From positions 124,001 to 188,000 of the forward strand of contig CAWJCB010000001.1 in the NCBI GenBank assembly GCA_963841105.1: a stretch of DNA of 64,000 nt. The letters run 5' to 3'. The notes beneath the pieces were generated by a model. The model had not been told where the DNA came from. It saw only the letters and a program-made list of their open reading frames with translations, and made no database searches. The DNA is from VAZQ01 sp963841105. GTDB taxonomy: Bacteria > Pseudomonadota > Alphaproteobacteria > Rhizobiales > Xanthobacteraceae. A program made the position numbers and the translations under genes. This document shows positions 51,848-60,543 of this stretch, piece by piece (the first letter of the stretch is position 1; every line of letters begins with the position of its first letter).

Positions 51848-53021
51848 TCAGGCGGCTTTCGCGAGGGCGTCCTTGCTCTTGGCGAATGCCCAATCCAGCC
51901 AGATTGTGAGCGCCTCGACATCGGCGCGCTCGATGGTCGATCCGCACCAGATGCGTAATCCCGCAGGCGCATCGCGATAGGCATCGATGTCGTAAGCGAC
52001 CCCCTCCTTTTCCAGCGTCGCGGCCAGACCCTTCACGAACGCGACCTGTGCATCGGCCGCCAGCTTTGCAACGGAGGGGTCGACGACCTTCAGGCATACG
52101 GAGGTATTAGAGCGAACGGCGGGATTTGCGGCCAGAAAATCGATCCACGGGGTGGCCGCCACCCAGTCGGCGATGACGCGGGCATTGGCATCAGCGCGGG
52201 AAATGAGAGCCGAAAGGCCGCCGATCGATCTCGCCCATTTCAGCGCGTCGAGATAATCCTCCACACACAACATCGAGGGAGTGTTGATGGTCTCGCCCGC
52301 GAAGATTCCTTCATTGAGCTTGCCGGCCTTGGTCAGCCGGAAGATTTTCGGCAACGGCCAGGGCGGGGTATGGCTCTCCAGCCGCTCGACCGCGCGGGGC
52401 GACAGGATGAGCATCCCGTGCGCGGCCTCTCCGCCGAGCGCCTTCTGCCAGGAGAAGGTGACGACATCGAGCTTTGGCCAATCGAGCGCCTGCGCAAAGC
52501 AGCCCGAAGTGGCATCGCAGATGCTAAGTCCCTTACGGTCGGCGGCAATCCAATCGCAGTTGGGCACGCGCGCCCCCGACGTGGTGCCGTTCCACGTGAA
52601 CACAACATCCGAGGCAGGGTCCACTTTCGCCAGATCGGGTAGCTGGCCGTATGGCGCCTTGAGCACGGTGACATGCTTGAGCTTGAGCTCCTTGGCGACA
52701 TCACTCACCCAACCTTCGCCGAACGATTTCCCAAGCCAGCATGGTCACGGGCAGCGCGCCGAGCAGCGACCATAACGCCATCTCCACCGCACCCGTATCG
52801 GATGCCGGCACGATGCCGATGCGATAATCGGCTGGCACTTCCAGCACCTCGCGGGTGAGATCGATGGCCAGCTTGAGCTTGGCTTTTCCCACTCTCGATC
52901 GATGCGACCGCCCAAGCAGGGCGTCGGTGAGCGCCGAGAGACTCCAGCCCGGGCGTTTGGCGCAGGGACCGGATGAGAAATGCGGAACGCTTGGCCGCGA
53001 AACGGGCTTGCCGCTTGTCAT
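51848..53021 (-). CDS. serC: Phosphoserine aminotransferase, one frameshift
   Basis: PLP-dependent enzyme converting 3-phosphohydroxypyruvate to phosphoserine. The N-terminal part reads KPVSRPSVPHFSSGPCAKRPG and IGIVPASDTGAVEMALWSLLGA; the PLP Lys lies in VTFSWQKALGGE. The frame breaks near 52728: AWES should continue FGEGWVSDVAKELKL, but an extra A (GAAATCG for GAATCG in the coding strand) shifts it. ATG 53021 has AAAGGA six bases upstream. It precedes serA, as in related genomes. The leader contains a 21-bp tandem repeat. Confidence 0.93.
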
Positions 53022-53029
53022 GGTGCATC

Positions 53030-53071
53030 CTTTACACAGGCGTCAGCCGGCTTTACACAGGCGTCAGCCGG
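53030..53071 (-). repeat. 21-bp tandem duplication in the serC leader
   Basis: CTTTACACAGGCGTCAGCCGG occurs twice in direct tandem (53030-53050 and 53051-53071, plus-strand reading). It begins nine bases upstream of the serC start codon and includes its ribosome-binding region, so the leader contains two copies of the AAAG/CCGGCTGACGCC block. A further CCGGCCGG lies just upstream. Confidence 0.88.
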
Positions 53072-53250
53072 CCGGCTGGATACGGGCGCCACGCGGGACG
53101 GAATGGTCCGGCATCGGCTCTCAAGCATTGACACGAGTTAAGAAAACTCGCCGCGGCGCGTCAATAGCACGGCCACGCGCTGGAGAGCTCGGCCGACCAA
53201 GCCTGATTCGCCTGCACCGACTTAAGACAGGCAGAGGCGCGAGGCTGCGA

Positions 53251-54114
53251 TCAGAATTTGATGCCGATGCCCGTGCGGGCGGTGTTGATGTTGAGCCGCA
53301 GCGACTGGACCTGGATGAACTCCCATTCGCCCCGCAGGAACACGTTCGGCATCAGGCAGATATCGACGCCCAGTCCTCCCGCGTATCCATAGTAGAATGC
53401 GCCGTTCTTGACGTCGCCTTGGGTGAACGGACCGAAGACTACCGGGGCAAGTGGAATAATCGGGGGCTGCGGCGGTATCGTCGTATCTGGAATGTCCGTC
53501 CGCAGATACGAAACGGTCGCAGAGCGCGAGAAGTCGGCGCGCGCCACTGCAACGCCGAGAAACCCGTATGGCAGGAATTGGCCGGCGGTCCATCCGGCCC
53601 TGGCACGGAAGGTCATCAGGTCGGTGACACGAATTGCGGCCTGACCCGACGTCGTGAACGGGTCGTAGAAGAAATGATGTCCGGCCGGCGCGCTCGCATC
53701 ATTTGCTATCCGCAGTGTCACCGACCCGGAAGAGGAGAGCTTGAGGTCGGTGCGGTTGTAGTTCACTTCAAATCCCAGGATCACCCCTTCCCACTGCGCA
53801 TTGTAGCCGCCGAATACCCCGAGGCTGCCGGCGTTTGTGCGGTCTTTCGGCAGCAAGGCGAGGTTCGACACAGTCGATTCGAAAATGCTGCCGCGCACGA
53901 TGAAATCTGCAAGGTCGTTGACGCTGGGGGTGAAATCCGCGCTGGCGTTAGAAAACCCGATCTGGCCGCCGGCGTAGAACCCGGCCCAGCCGGAGAAGCT
54001 CGGCGGCGGCGCCGAGATGACCTCCGATCCGCGCAGCGTCGGAAGCTCGAATTCCTGCGCTAACGCGCCAGGGATGGAGACGATCAGCCCGAGTGCAACG
54101 AACAGGCAGCGCAT
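53251..54114 (-). CDS. Outer-membrane beta-barrel protein (Omp25/31-like)
   Basis: A 287-residue porin-like protein. The signal peptide is LFVALGLIVSIPGALAQ, then SFSGWAGFYAGGQIGFSNA, the usual first strands of the rhizobial outer-membrane family. Later strands include GVFGGYNAQWEGVILGFEVNYN and FRARAGWTAGQFLPYGFLGVAVA, ending in an aromatic residue (TGIGIKF), the beta-barrel assembly signal. ATG 54114 follows GAGG at six bases. It may form a pore or a structural barrel; it stands alone and is divergent from a second barrel gene. Confidence 0.85.
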   Translation of the reverse strand: MRCLFVALGLIVSIPGALAQEFELPTLRGSEVISAPPPSFSGWAGFYAGGQIGFSNASADFTPSVNDLADFIVRGSIFESTVSNLALLPKDRTNAGSLGVFGGYNAQWEGVILGFEVNYNRTDLKLSSSGSVTLRIANDASAPAGHHFFYDPFTTSGQAAIRVTDLMTFRARAGWTAGQFLPYGFLGVAVARADFSRSATVSYLRTDIPDTTIPPQPPIIPLAPVVFGPFTQGDVKNGAFYYGYAGGLGVDICLMPNVFLRGEWEFIQVQSLRLNINTARTGIGIKF

Positions 54115-54214
54115 GAAAGCCTCATGATTTGGCAGACGGTATCGCTGTCGCACCAGTCATGAATGATTAACCTTAATGAGCGGTTATCACCTCGCCTCTG
54201 CGGGCAAGCGACAA

Positions 54215-54246
54215 GTTAACATTCACGGTTAAGAAGTAAGGTTAAC
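54215..54246. promoter_or_regulatory. GTTAA direct repeats with 13-bp period upstream of the porin gene
   Basis: GTTAAC (54215), GTTAA (54228) and GTTAAC (54241) are exactly 13 bases apart in an AT-rich patch that also holds TTAACCTTAA at 54167. It lies between two divergent porin genes, 90-120 bases before the start at 54335. The regular spacing suggests binding of a multimeric regulator. It does not fit the CtrA spacing (TTAA-N7-TTAA). Confidence 0.5.
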
Positions 54247-54334
54247 TTCTGTTTTAGAATTGCGTGTCATGGTCGGCTTCGTTGCTTCAACCCTCCGGGG
54301 TCTTTCGGCCCCTGTCGCACGAAAGGACGAAGTT

Positions 54335-55171
54335 ATGAGTCGTGCAAAATCCCTCGGCCTTGCGGGAGCCGCCGCCCTGTTGAGCACAGCGTCGCTTGCC
54401 GCCGATCTAACACTTCCGCCTCCGCCGCCGGTCTATCGCGCTCCAGTGGTAGAAACCGGTGGCTGGTACCTGCGTGGCTATGTCGGAGCCAGCAACGAGT
54501 TCCTATCGCACATATCGCATCCTGATTTCCTGACGGCCCCGCAGTTCAGCTTCCTTGACAAAGGAGGATTCGACAGCGCGCCGTTCGGCGGCGGCGGCAT
54601 AGGCTACCAGTGGAACAATTGGTTCCGGGTCGACGCGACCATTGAGTATCGCGGCGGCGCCGGCTTTCACGCGCTGGATCGTTTCTTCAACAACTTCCAG
54701 TTCAATGGACCCCAATTCAACACTAACCAGTACACGGCCACCAAGTCGGAGCTGGTGGGTCTCGTCAACGCCTTTGTGGATCTTGGCACATGGTGGTGCA
54801 TCACGCCGTTCATCGGCGCCGGCGCCGGCTTTGCCCAGATCAAGATCGACCACTTCCGCGACGTGAATGTCATCGCCGGCGGCGGCGGCTGGGCCGACAC
54901 CGGAACCCAGACCAATTTCGCCTGGGCATTGCACGCGGGCGCAGCTTACAAGGTGACGCCCACCTTTGCGGTCGAATTGTCCTACCGATACCTCAACGTC
55001 GGCAATGGCCAAAGCGCCACGCTGCTTAACCTCGATCCGACCCAATCGCCCAACACATTTGCGCCGGTGACCTTCCATAACATCCAGTCGCACGACGTGA
55101 TGCTGGGCGTGCGCTGGATGCTGCAGCCGGAGGCGCCGGTCTATGCGCCTCCGCTCATCCGCAAGGGCTGA
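54335..55171 (+). CDS. Outer-membrane beta-barrel protein (porin family)
   Basis: A 278-residue protein with signal peptide LAGAAALLSTASLAAD, a Pro-rich stretch (LTLPPPPPVYRAP), then beta strands: WYLRGYVGASNEF, FGGGGIGYQWNNWFRVDATIEYRGG, CITPFIGAGAGFAQIKID and HAGAAYKVTPTFAVELSYRYLNVG. The last strand VMLGVRWML is followed by a Pro-rich tail (PEAPVYAPPLIRKG). ATG 54335 has AAGGA nine bases upstream. It is probably a structural or pore protein of the outer membrane. Confidence 0.85.
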   Translation: MSRAKSLGLAGAAALLSTASLAADLTLPPPPPVYRAPVVETGGWYLRGYVGASNEFLSHISHPDFLTAPQFSFLDKGGFDSAPFGGGGIGYQWNNWFRVDATIEYRGGAGFHALDRFFNNFQFNGPQFNTNQYTATKSELVGLVNAFVDLGTWWCITPFIGAGAGFAQIKIDHFRDVNVIAGGGGWADTGTQTNFAWALHAGAAYKVTPTFAVELSYRYLNVGNGQSATLLNLDPTQSPNTFAPVTFHNIQSHDVMLGVRWMLQPEAPVYAPPLIRKG

Positions 55172-55189
55172 GCAGTTTCTGAAACTTCC

Positions 55190-55228
55190 AGGCGGCGCGG
55201 GATGCTCCCCGCGCCGCCTGCATTTTTG
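55190..55228 (+). terminator. Rho-independent terminator after the porin gene
   Basis: A 12-bp GC stem (AGGCGGCGCGGG / CCCGCGCCGCCT) with a short loop, followed by GCATTTTT. It starts 18 bases after the porin stop and also faces the convergent methyltransferase gene. Confidence 0.9.
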
Positions 55229-55253
55229 CGACACACCGCACGCCGCCGTCGCA

Positions 55254-56153
55254 TCAGACAAGGTTTGAGGATGCCGGCGCCGCCTTGCGGACTTTCAGGA
55301 TTTGCGTCGGCCCGAGGAACGGCAGAATGGTCAAAAACCAGCGCCGGAACCGATCGGGCACCCTGCTCTCGTAGCAGTGGTCGACATACATAAACCCATT
55401 CACGGCGAGCAGCGTCAGCAGAGTTTGAGGCGTCCAGGCATAGACATGACGGTCCCATTCGATATTTTCACAGAGCACTTCCGGATTCAACCTTGGTGGC
55501 CGGCCGCGCCAACGGCGCATCGCATTGCTGATCTCGAAACAGACAAAGGTGGCTATGCGCCACAGATAGAATGGATTCGGCACGCTGACGACGAGCACGC
55601 CGCCCTGCTTGAGAACGCGGTTCACTTCTTTGAGCGCCAGAGCCGCTCCTTCCAGGTGCTCCAGCACCTCCTGCAAGGTGATGCAATCGACGCTCGCGTC
55701 AGGAATTTCAAGCCGATAAATGCTCATCCGGCGAAAGCGGTCCTGGATATCCGGATAGAGCAGGCGCGCGATACGGAGATTGTCCTCGAAATAATCGATA
55801 CCGATCACCGTTTTATCTGGAAAGCGGCGGCTGGCCTCGTGCACGAAAACGCCGGTGTAGCACCCGACGTCGATGATCAGGTTGCCCTCAATGCGTTCCA
55901 GTACCTTCATCTGGCGGTCTGACAAGCGCATCCCGGCGAACAGCGCGCGGCATTGATCGGCCGAGAGCTCCTTGCCGTCGACGAGGTAAGTCGCCGAATG
56001 AGCACCGGACGCGGTGCGCTCCTCTCCCCCACCAAACCCGGCTTGCCCGGGTTCGGCATCAGAATGCGCAAGTCGGGCAGGCCCGACTTGCGTTGGGGAG
56101 GGGTTGGGGGTGGGGGTAGCGAGATCGACCATCGGCGTTGTTGTTCGCTCCAC
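55254..56153 (-). CDS. Class I SAM-dependent methyltransferase
   Basis: A methyltransferase of up to 299 residues. Motif I is NLIIDVGCYTGVFVHEAS, followed by VIGIDYFEDN, CITLQEVLEHLEGAALALKEVNRVLKQGGVLVVSVPNPF, the usual class I order of the Methyltransf_11/25 type. It may act on a lipid, polysaccharide or quinone-like substrate. The first 45 or so residues (TPTPNPSPTQVGPARLAHSDAEPG) are encoded by the palindrome cluster at 56035-56245 and are probably not native. A true start could lie near YLVDGKELSADQC at about 55990, but no clear start codon is seen. Confidence 0.78.
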   Translation of the reverse strand: MERTTTPMVDLATPTPNPSPTQVGPARLAHSDAEPGQAGFGGGEERTASGAHSATYLVDGKELSADQCRALFAGMRLSDRQMKVLERIEGNLIIDVGCYTGVFVHEASRRFPDKTVIGIDYFEDNLRIARLLYPDIQDRFRRMSIYRLEIPDASVDCITLQEVLEHLEGAALALKEVNRVLKQGGVLVVSVPNPFYLWRIATFVCFEISNAMRRWRGRPPRLNPEVLCENIEWDRHVYAWTPQTLLTLLAVNGFMYVDHCYESRVPDRFRRWFLTILPFLGPTQILKVRKAAPASSNLV

Positions 56154-56245
56154 CCCCCTCCCCAGCCCTCCCCCACCCGAACTCGGGTTTACCCGAGTTC
56201 GGCACCAAAAGTGGCTGAAGTCGGATACATCCGACTTCGGCTGGG
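56035..56245. repeat. Cluster of four related hairpins
   Basis: Hairpins: 56035-56053 (AACCCGG/CCGGGTT), 56069-56090 (CAAGTCGGGC/GCCCGACTTG), 56177-56202 (CCGAACTCGGG/CCCGAGTTCGG) and 56217-56238 (GAAGTCGGAT/ATCCGACTTC). Between them lie complementary G-rich and C-rich blocks (GGGGAGGGGTTGG / CCCTCCCC). The arms differ in bases but keep pairing, and TTCGGC follows three of them. It overlaps the 5' end of the methyltransferase frame and extends toward the glmM stop. Confidence 0.78.
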
Positions 56246-56303
56246 GGCAGGGAGCAGACCGAGTATGCCGCTCGGACTGTTTTCACCTCAACGATATCCG
56301 AAA

Positions 56304-57648
56304 CTAAGCCGCCGCGTTGGTCAAAGCGTCGATGATGCCATCGACGACCTCCTCAACCAAAATCTTGTCTTCTCCCTCTCCCATGACGCGAATCACGGGT
56401 TCGGTGCCCGACGGGCGGATGATCAGCCGGCCATGAACATTCAGACGAGCTTCAGCAAGCTCGATGGCGGATCGCACTTGCGCGTTTTCCAGCGGCTTGC
56501 CGCTCTTGTAGCGCACGTTCTTGAGGACCTGCGGCAGCGGGTCGAACCGGTGACATACCGTTGAAACCGGCTGCCCACGCTTTTTCACAACTGCGAGCAC
56601 TTGCAGAGCCGCCAGAAGAACCATCCCCTGTCGTCGTATAGTCGGAGAAAATGATATGACCCGACGCCTCACCGCCCACATTGAAGCCATTACCGCGCAT
56701 GTGATCGAGCACGTAGCGGTCGCCGACCGGCGTGCGCACCAGCGAGAGCTCCAGTTTCTCAAGATAGCGCTCAAGGCCGAGATTGGACATCACCGTCGCA
56801 ACGATGCCGCTCGCGGCAAGGCGGCCATCCGCCTGCCAGCTCTCGGCAATGACCGCGAGGAGTTGATCGCCATCGATCACGCGGCCGCGCTCATCCACAA
56901 GGAGAACGCGGTCCGCATCGCCGTCGAGCGCAATGCCGATATCGGCACGCATTTCCTTGACCTTCTGGCACAAGGCGGCCGGCTCTGTTGATCCGCACTC
57001 GCGGTTGATGTTGAAGCCGTCGGGCTCGACTCCGATCGCGATGACCTCGGCGTCAAGCTCCCGCAAGGCCTCGGGCGCAACCCGATAAGCCGCGCCATTC
57101 GCGCAATCGACGACGATGCGCAGGCCGTCGAGCGAAAGATTCTTGGGTAAGGTGCGCTTGGCGAACTCGATGTAGCGGTCCTGAACCCCGTCGATGCGTT
57201 TGGCGCGTCCAAGGTCCGCGCTCTTGGCCAACTTCTTTGTCACATCGCAATCGATCAATGCCTCGATCTGCTGTTCCACCTCATCCGAAAGCTTGAAGCC
57301 ATCCGGGCCGAAAAGCTTGATGCCGTTGTCGGCAAATGGGTTATGTGAAGCCGAGATCATGACGCCGATATCTGCGCGCATGGAGCGCGTGAGCATTCCG
57401 ACCGCCGGGGTCGGAATCGGGCCGGTGAGCAGGACGTCCATGCCGACCGAAGTAAACCCGGCCACCAGCGCCGTCTCGATCATGTAGCCCGACAGCCTGG
57501 TATCCTTGCCGATCAGCACGCGGTGGCGATGGTCGCCGCGACGAAAGACGAGCCCGGCCGCCTGTCCGACCTTGAGCGCCAGCTCCGGCGTGATCATGCT
57601 GTTCGCGAGCCCGCGGATACCGTCGGTACCAAAATACTTACGCACCAT
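56304..57648 (-). CDS. glmM: Phosphoglucosamine mutase, one frameshift
   Basis: Converts glucosamine-6-phosphate to glucosamine-1-phosphate for peptidoglycan and LPS. The N-terminus MVRKYFGTDGIRG and the phospho-Ser loop ISASHNP (S101), the Mg-binding DGDADR and the GEASGHIIF segment are all present. The frame breaks at about 56618: TTGDG continues in the +1 frame as LLAALQVLAVVKKRGQPVS and ends RPSGTEPVIRVMGEG ... NAAA. One extra base in the AGAAGAACC region explains it. ATG 57648 matches the family start. Confidence 0.93.
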
Positions 57649-57799
57649 GTTCAACTCACCCCAGCGCTCACGTTCTTTCGACAAAAGAACCACGAACTCG
57701 ACACCCACCCCCAAGGACCATGACAATCGTCAAATAATAATAAACGAAACCGCCGGCGTGAGCCAGCGGTCTAGTCTACAACCCAAGTGTCGAGGTAAA

Positions 57800-58003
57800 T
57801 TATCTCTGCGGCTTCTTATCGTAAACCGAGGGAGGAGGCTGCGTCACGCTGGGGGGATCAGAAGCTGGAAAACTGTCTTCAAGGCCCCGCTCGAGCGAAT
57901 TTTCTGCTCGGCGGCGCTGCTCTTCTCGCGCTTCCTTCTTGTCCTCCTGCCGCCTTTTTTCCTCAATCTCGTTTTGGGTCACGGTCTCGTTCGGGATTGC
58001 CAT
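57800..58003 (-). CDS. Small hydrophilic protein (67 aa) with SFPASDPPS motif
   Basis: A 67-residue charged protein: a Lys/Glu/Arg-rich helix (NEIEEKRRQEDKKEAREEQRRRAEN) followed by LERGLEDSFPASDPPSVTQPPPS, a motif conserved in small proteins of many alphaproteobacteria and of unknown role. ATG 58003 has AGGAGG five bases upstream. It is upstream of glmM on the same strand. Confidence 0.75.
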   Translation of the reverse strand: MAIPNETVTQNEIEEKRRQEDKKEAREEQRRRAENSLERGLEDSFPASDPPSVTQPPPSVYDKKPQR

Positions 58004-58174
58004 CGGGTCCTCCTGAATGCAGGCCCCGGATTCAACGCGCGCGAGGCCGGCGCGTTCCGGCCGGCACCTGCCAGCTCTGACCGCTCCGTTGGCTCCTTTG
58101 TCCAAACGGTTATGCTGCCGCAAGTACTCACTTTCATTGGACCATGACTCGCGCGTATCGGCAGGCGCTGGCCT

Positions 58175-58244
58175 GCTCCCTCTCCCCGTTCGGGCACCCC
58201 GCGACGCCTGCGTCGCGGGGACCCCGTTTACGGGGAGAGGGAGC
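58175..58244. repeat. Large nested palindrome
   Basis: The outer arms GCTCCCTCTCCCCGT and ACGGGGAGAGGGAGC enclose a second hairpin, CCCCGCGACGCCTGCGTCGCGGGG. The whole unit is about 70 bases and is a common intergenic element in this bacterial group. It lies 90 bases before the alpha-hydroxyacid dehydrogenase start. Confidence 0.82.
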
Positions 58245-58333
58245 GCGCCGTGCATTTGGCTGCTACCGAGTCTCACAACTGTATGTATCAGTGAACTGCG
58301 ATTCCGGCACTAAGGCGAGAACGAGGGGAACAA

Positions 58334-59479
58334 ATGGCATTGCGCGGGGTGACGTGCATCGACGACTTGCAGGCGCTTGCCCGCCGCAAGGTGCCGCGCG
58401 CATTCTTTGACTATGCCGAGGCTGGTTCATACGCGCAGGAGACCCTACGCGCCAATAGAGCGGACCTTGAGCGCATCAAGCTGCGCCAGCGCGTGCTCGT
58501 TGACGTCTCGCAGCGCGACCTTGAGACCACCATCCTTGGCATGGCGGCGCGGCTTCCGCTGGCGCTTGCCCCCATTGGTCTTTGCGGCATGCAGCGAGGC
58601 GATGGCGAGATCCTGGCGTGCCGTGCGGCGCAGGCCGCCGGCATCCCGTTCACCCTCTCGACCATGTCGATCTGCTCGATCGAGGATGTCGCACAGGCGG
58701 TTGAAAAGCCGTTCTGGTTTCAGCTCTACGTCATGAAGGATCGCGGCTTCATTCGCGCGCTCATCGAACGGGCTGCCGCGGCGAAATGCAGCGCGCTGGT
58801 CCTCACCGTCGATTTGCAGGTGCTCGGTCAACGTCACTGTGACATCCGTAACGGCATGACGGTGCCGCCGGAAATCAAGCTTGCCAATCTGTTCGACATG
58901 GCGAGCAAGCCAGGGTGGGCGCTCTCGATTCTACAAGGCAAGCGCAAGACCTTCGGCAATCTCGCCGGGCAGGTCCGCGGCATGGAAAACGTGCAGTCTC
59001 TGGCGCAATGGACCGCAAGCCAGTTCGATCCGACCCTGAACTGGAAGGACGTGGAATGGGTGCGCAGCCTTTGGTCCGGCAAGCTCATCCTGAAAGGCAT
59101 TCTCGATATCGAGGATGCGAAGATGGCGGCCGGTTCGGGAGCGGACGCACTGGTGGTGTCCAATCATGGCGGTCGTCAGCTCGACGGAGCGCCATCATCG
59201 ATCTCGGCATTGCCGAAGATTGCCGATGCGGTCGGCTCGCAGATCGAAGTGCTGTTTGATGGTGGCGTGCGCTCGGGCCAGGATGTATTGCGGGCCCTCG
59301 CACTGGGCGCGCGCTCATGCATGATTGGCCGCTCCTATATCTACGGCCTCGGCGCCGGCGGCGAGGAAGGCGTGGCGAAAGCGATCGATATCCTCGCCAA
59401 GGAGCTCGACGTCTCCATGGCGTTGACAGGCACGCGAACCGTTCGGGAAGTGGACGGAAGCGTGATTGCTGGCATCTGA
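58334..59479 (+). CDS. FMN-dependent alpha-hydroxy acid dehydrogenase (LldD family)
   Basis: A 381-residue TIM-barrel flavoenzyme. The active-site Tyr region FDYAEAGS, the substrate-binding Tyr in FQLYVMKDR, the Lys in LILKGI, the catalytic His and Arg in VSNHGGRQLDG and the FMN phosphate site FDGGVRSGQD, MIGRSYIYG are all present. It oxidises L-lactate or another 2-hydroxy acid. It is a single gene, and a SOS-controlled operon starts about 190 bases downstream. The substrate is not fixed by sequence. Confidence 0.9.
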   Translation: MALRGVTCIDDLQALARRKVPRAFFDYAEAGSYAQETLRANRADLERIKLRQRVLVDVSQRDLETTILGMAARLPLALAPIGLCGMQRGDGEILACRAAQAAGIPFTLSTMSICSIEDVAQAVEKPFWFQLYVMKDRGFIRALIERAAAAKCSALVLTVDLQVLGQRHCDIRNGMTVPPEIKLANLFDMASKPGWALSILQGKRKTFGNLAGQVRGMENVQSLAQWTASQFDPTLNWKDVEWVRSLWSGKLILKGILDIEDAKMAAGSGADALVVSNHGGRQLDGAPSSISALPKIADAVGSQIEVLFDGGVRSGQDVLRALALGARSCMIGRSYIYGLGAGGEEGVAKAIDILAKELDVSMALTGTRTVREVDGSVIAGI

Positions 59480-59638
59480 AGCTCTCGGCGCCGGTCTGTT
59501 CGCATGACGGTCGGCGACAGGCGAATTGGGCCGGATACGTGATCGCGCCCTGGTCCTCCTCAGATAAGCTATTGAATAAATGGTGTTTTCTCGACATCGG
59601 AGGAGACTTAACTCGTTTTGCAGAGTGAGGAATCATAG

Positions 59639-59653
59639 GAACATATAGTGAAC
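59639..59653 (+). promoter_or_regulatory. LexA box (GAAC-N7-GAAC) upstream of imuA
   Basis: GAAC (59639-59642), seven bases ATATAGT, then GAAC (59650-59653). This is the reverse complement of the alphaproteobacterial SOS box GTTC-N7-GTTC. It ends 17 bases before the imuA start, as expected for a repressor site on the promoter of the imuA-imuB-dnaE2 mutasome operon. Confidence 0.85.
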
Positions 59654-59670
59654 ATTCCTCGCTGTGGCTC

Positions 59671-60543
59671 ATGATGCTCTGCGCCAGCCCTGAACTCCCT
59701 TCTGTTCCTGAAACGCCGAAGCTGCACACCTATTGGCTGCGACAAAAACTAGCCTTGCTCGAGCGGATAACCGCAATTGAGGAATGTGGTCCTGCGTCTA
59801 AGCTTGGCATTACCGAAATCGATGCAGCGCTGGGCGGCGGACTTGCCTGCGGCGCTCTGCATGAAATTGCGGCCGAGCGGGAGGGCGAAATCCCGGTTGC
59901 GACTGCATTTGTACTTTTAGCTGTGAAACGATTTTATAACAACTTATGGTTGCAGTTTCCCCAAATTGAAATTGATCCTGACGAGCGAGTGGTTCCTTCC
60001 CCTAAGGGAGCTGTGCTTTGGATTTCTGAAGATCTTTCCCTTTGCGAGAATGGCGCTCCCTATGGCCCCGGTCTTGATCAGGCCGGTATTGCTCCGGAGC
60101 GATTGATTACGGTCGCAGCTCCGCGCGCACGCGATGTGCTGTGGGCGATGGAAGAAGCGCTGCGCTGTCGCGCTGTCGGGGTGGCAATCGGCGAGATTCG
60201 CGCCCGCGGTATCGATCAGATAGCCACCCGCCGCCTCTCGCTCGCCGCCGCGGTTGGCGGCACGTTAGGCATTCTTCTGCGCGCGACGCCCCATGACGAA
60301 CCTTCCGCAGCGGCAACGCGCTGGATCATCGGCGCCGCGCCATCCTCCCTTTCGTTTTCGCAGAGAGCTCGCGGTATCGGCCCGCCGCGGCTGACCGTGC
60401 GTCTCGTGCGCAGCCGCCGTGGTCGTCTCGGAGCATGGATCGTGGAGTGGAATAGTGTGGAGCAGCGTTTCGAGCTCGCAGCGCATCCTGAGCTTATGGC
60501 TAAAGCGGCTCGCGACCGACCGCATCGCGCAGCAGTGGCGTAA
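59671..60543 (+). CDS. imuA: ImuA, translesion mutasome accessory protein
   Basis: A 290-residue RecA-like protein. LGITEIDAALGGGLACGALHEIAAE is the typical N-terminal segment, in place of the Walker A region; RARDVLWAMEEALRCRAVGVAIGEIRA and RRLSLAAAVGGTLGILLRA are family blocks. ImuA works with ImuB and DnaE2 in SOS-induced mutagenesis (known from Caulobacter and others). ATG 59671 lies 17 bases after a LexA box. Its 3' end overlaps imuB. Confidence 0.9.
   Translation: MMLCASPELPSVPETPKLHTYWLRQKLALLERITAIEECGPASKLGITEIDAALGGGLACGALHEIAAEREGEIPVATAFVLLAVKRFYNNLWLQFPQIEIDPDERVVPSPKGAVLWISEDLSLCENGAPYGPGLDQAGIAPERLITVAAPRARDVLWAMEEALRCRAVGVAIGEIRARGIDQIATRRLSLAAAVGGTLGILLRATPHDEPSAAATRWIIGAAPSSLSFSQRARGIGPPRLTVRLVRSRRGRLGAWIVEWNSVEQRFELAAHPELMAKAARDRPHRAAVA

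Noticed and set aside
54215..54246. CtrA binding box
   Set aside because: The TTAA words are nine bases apart instead of the seven required by the CtrA consensus.
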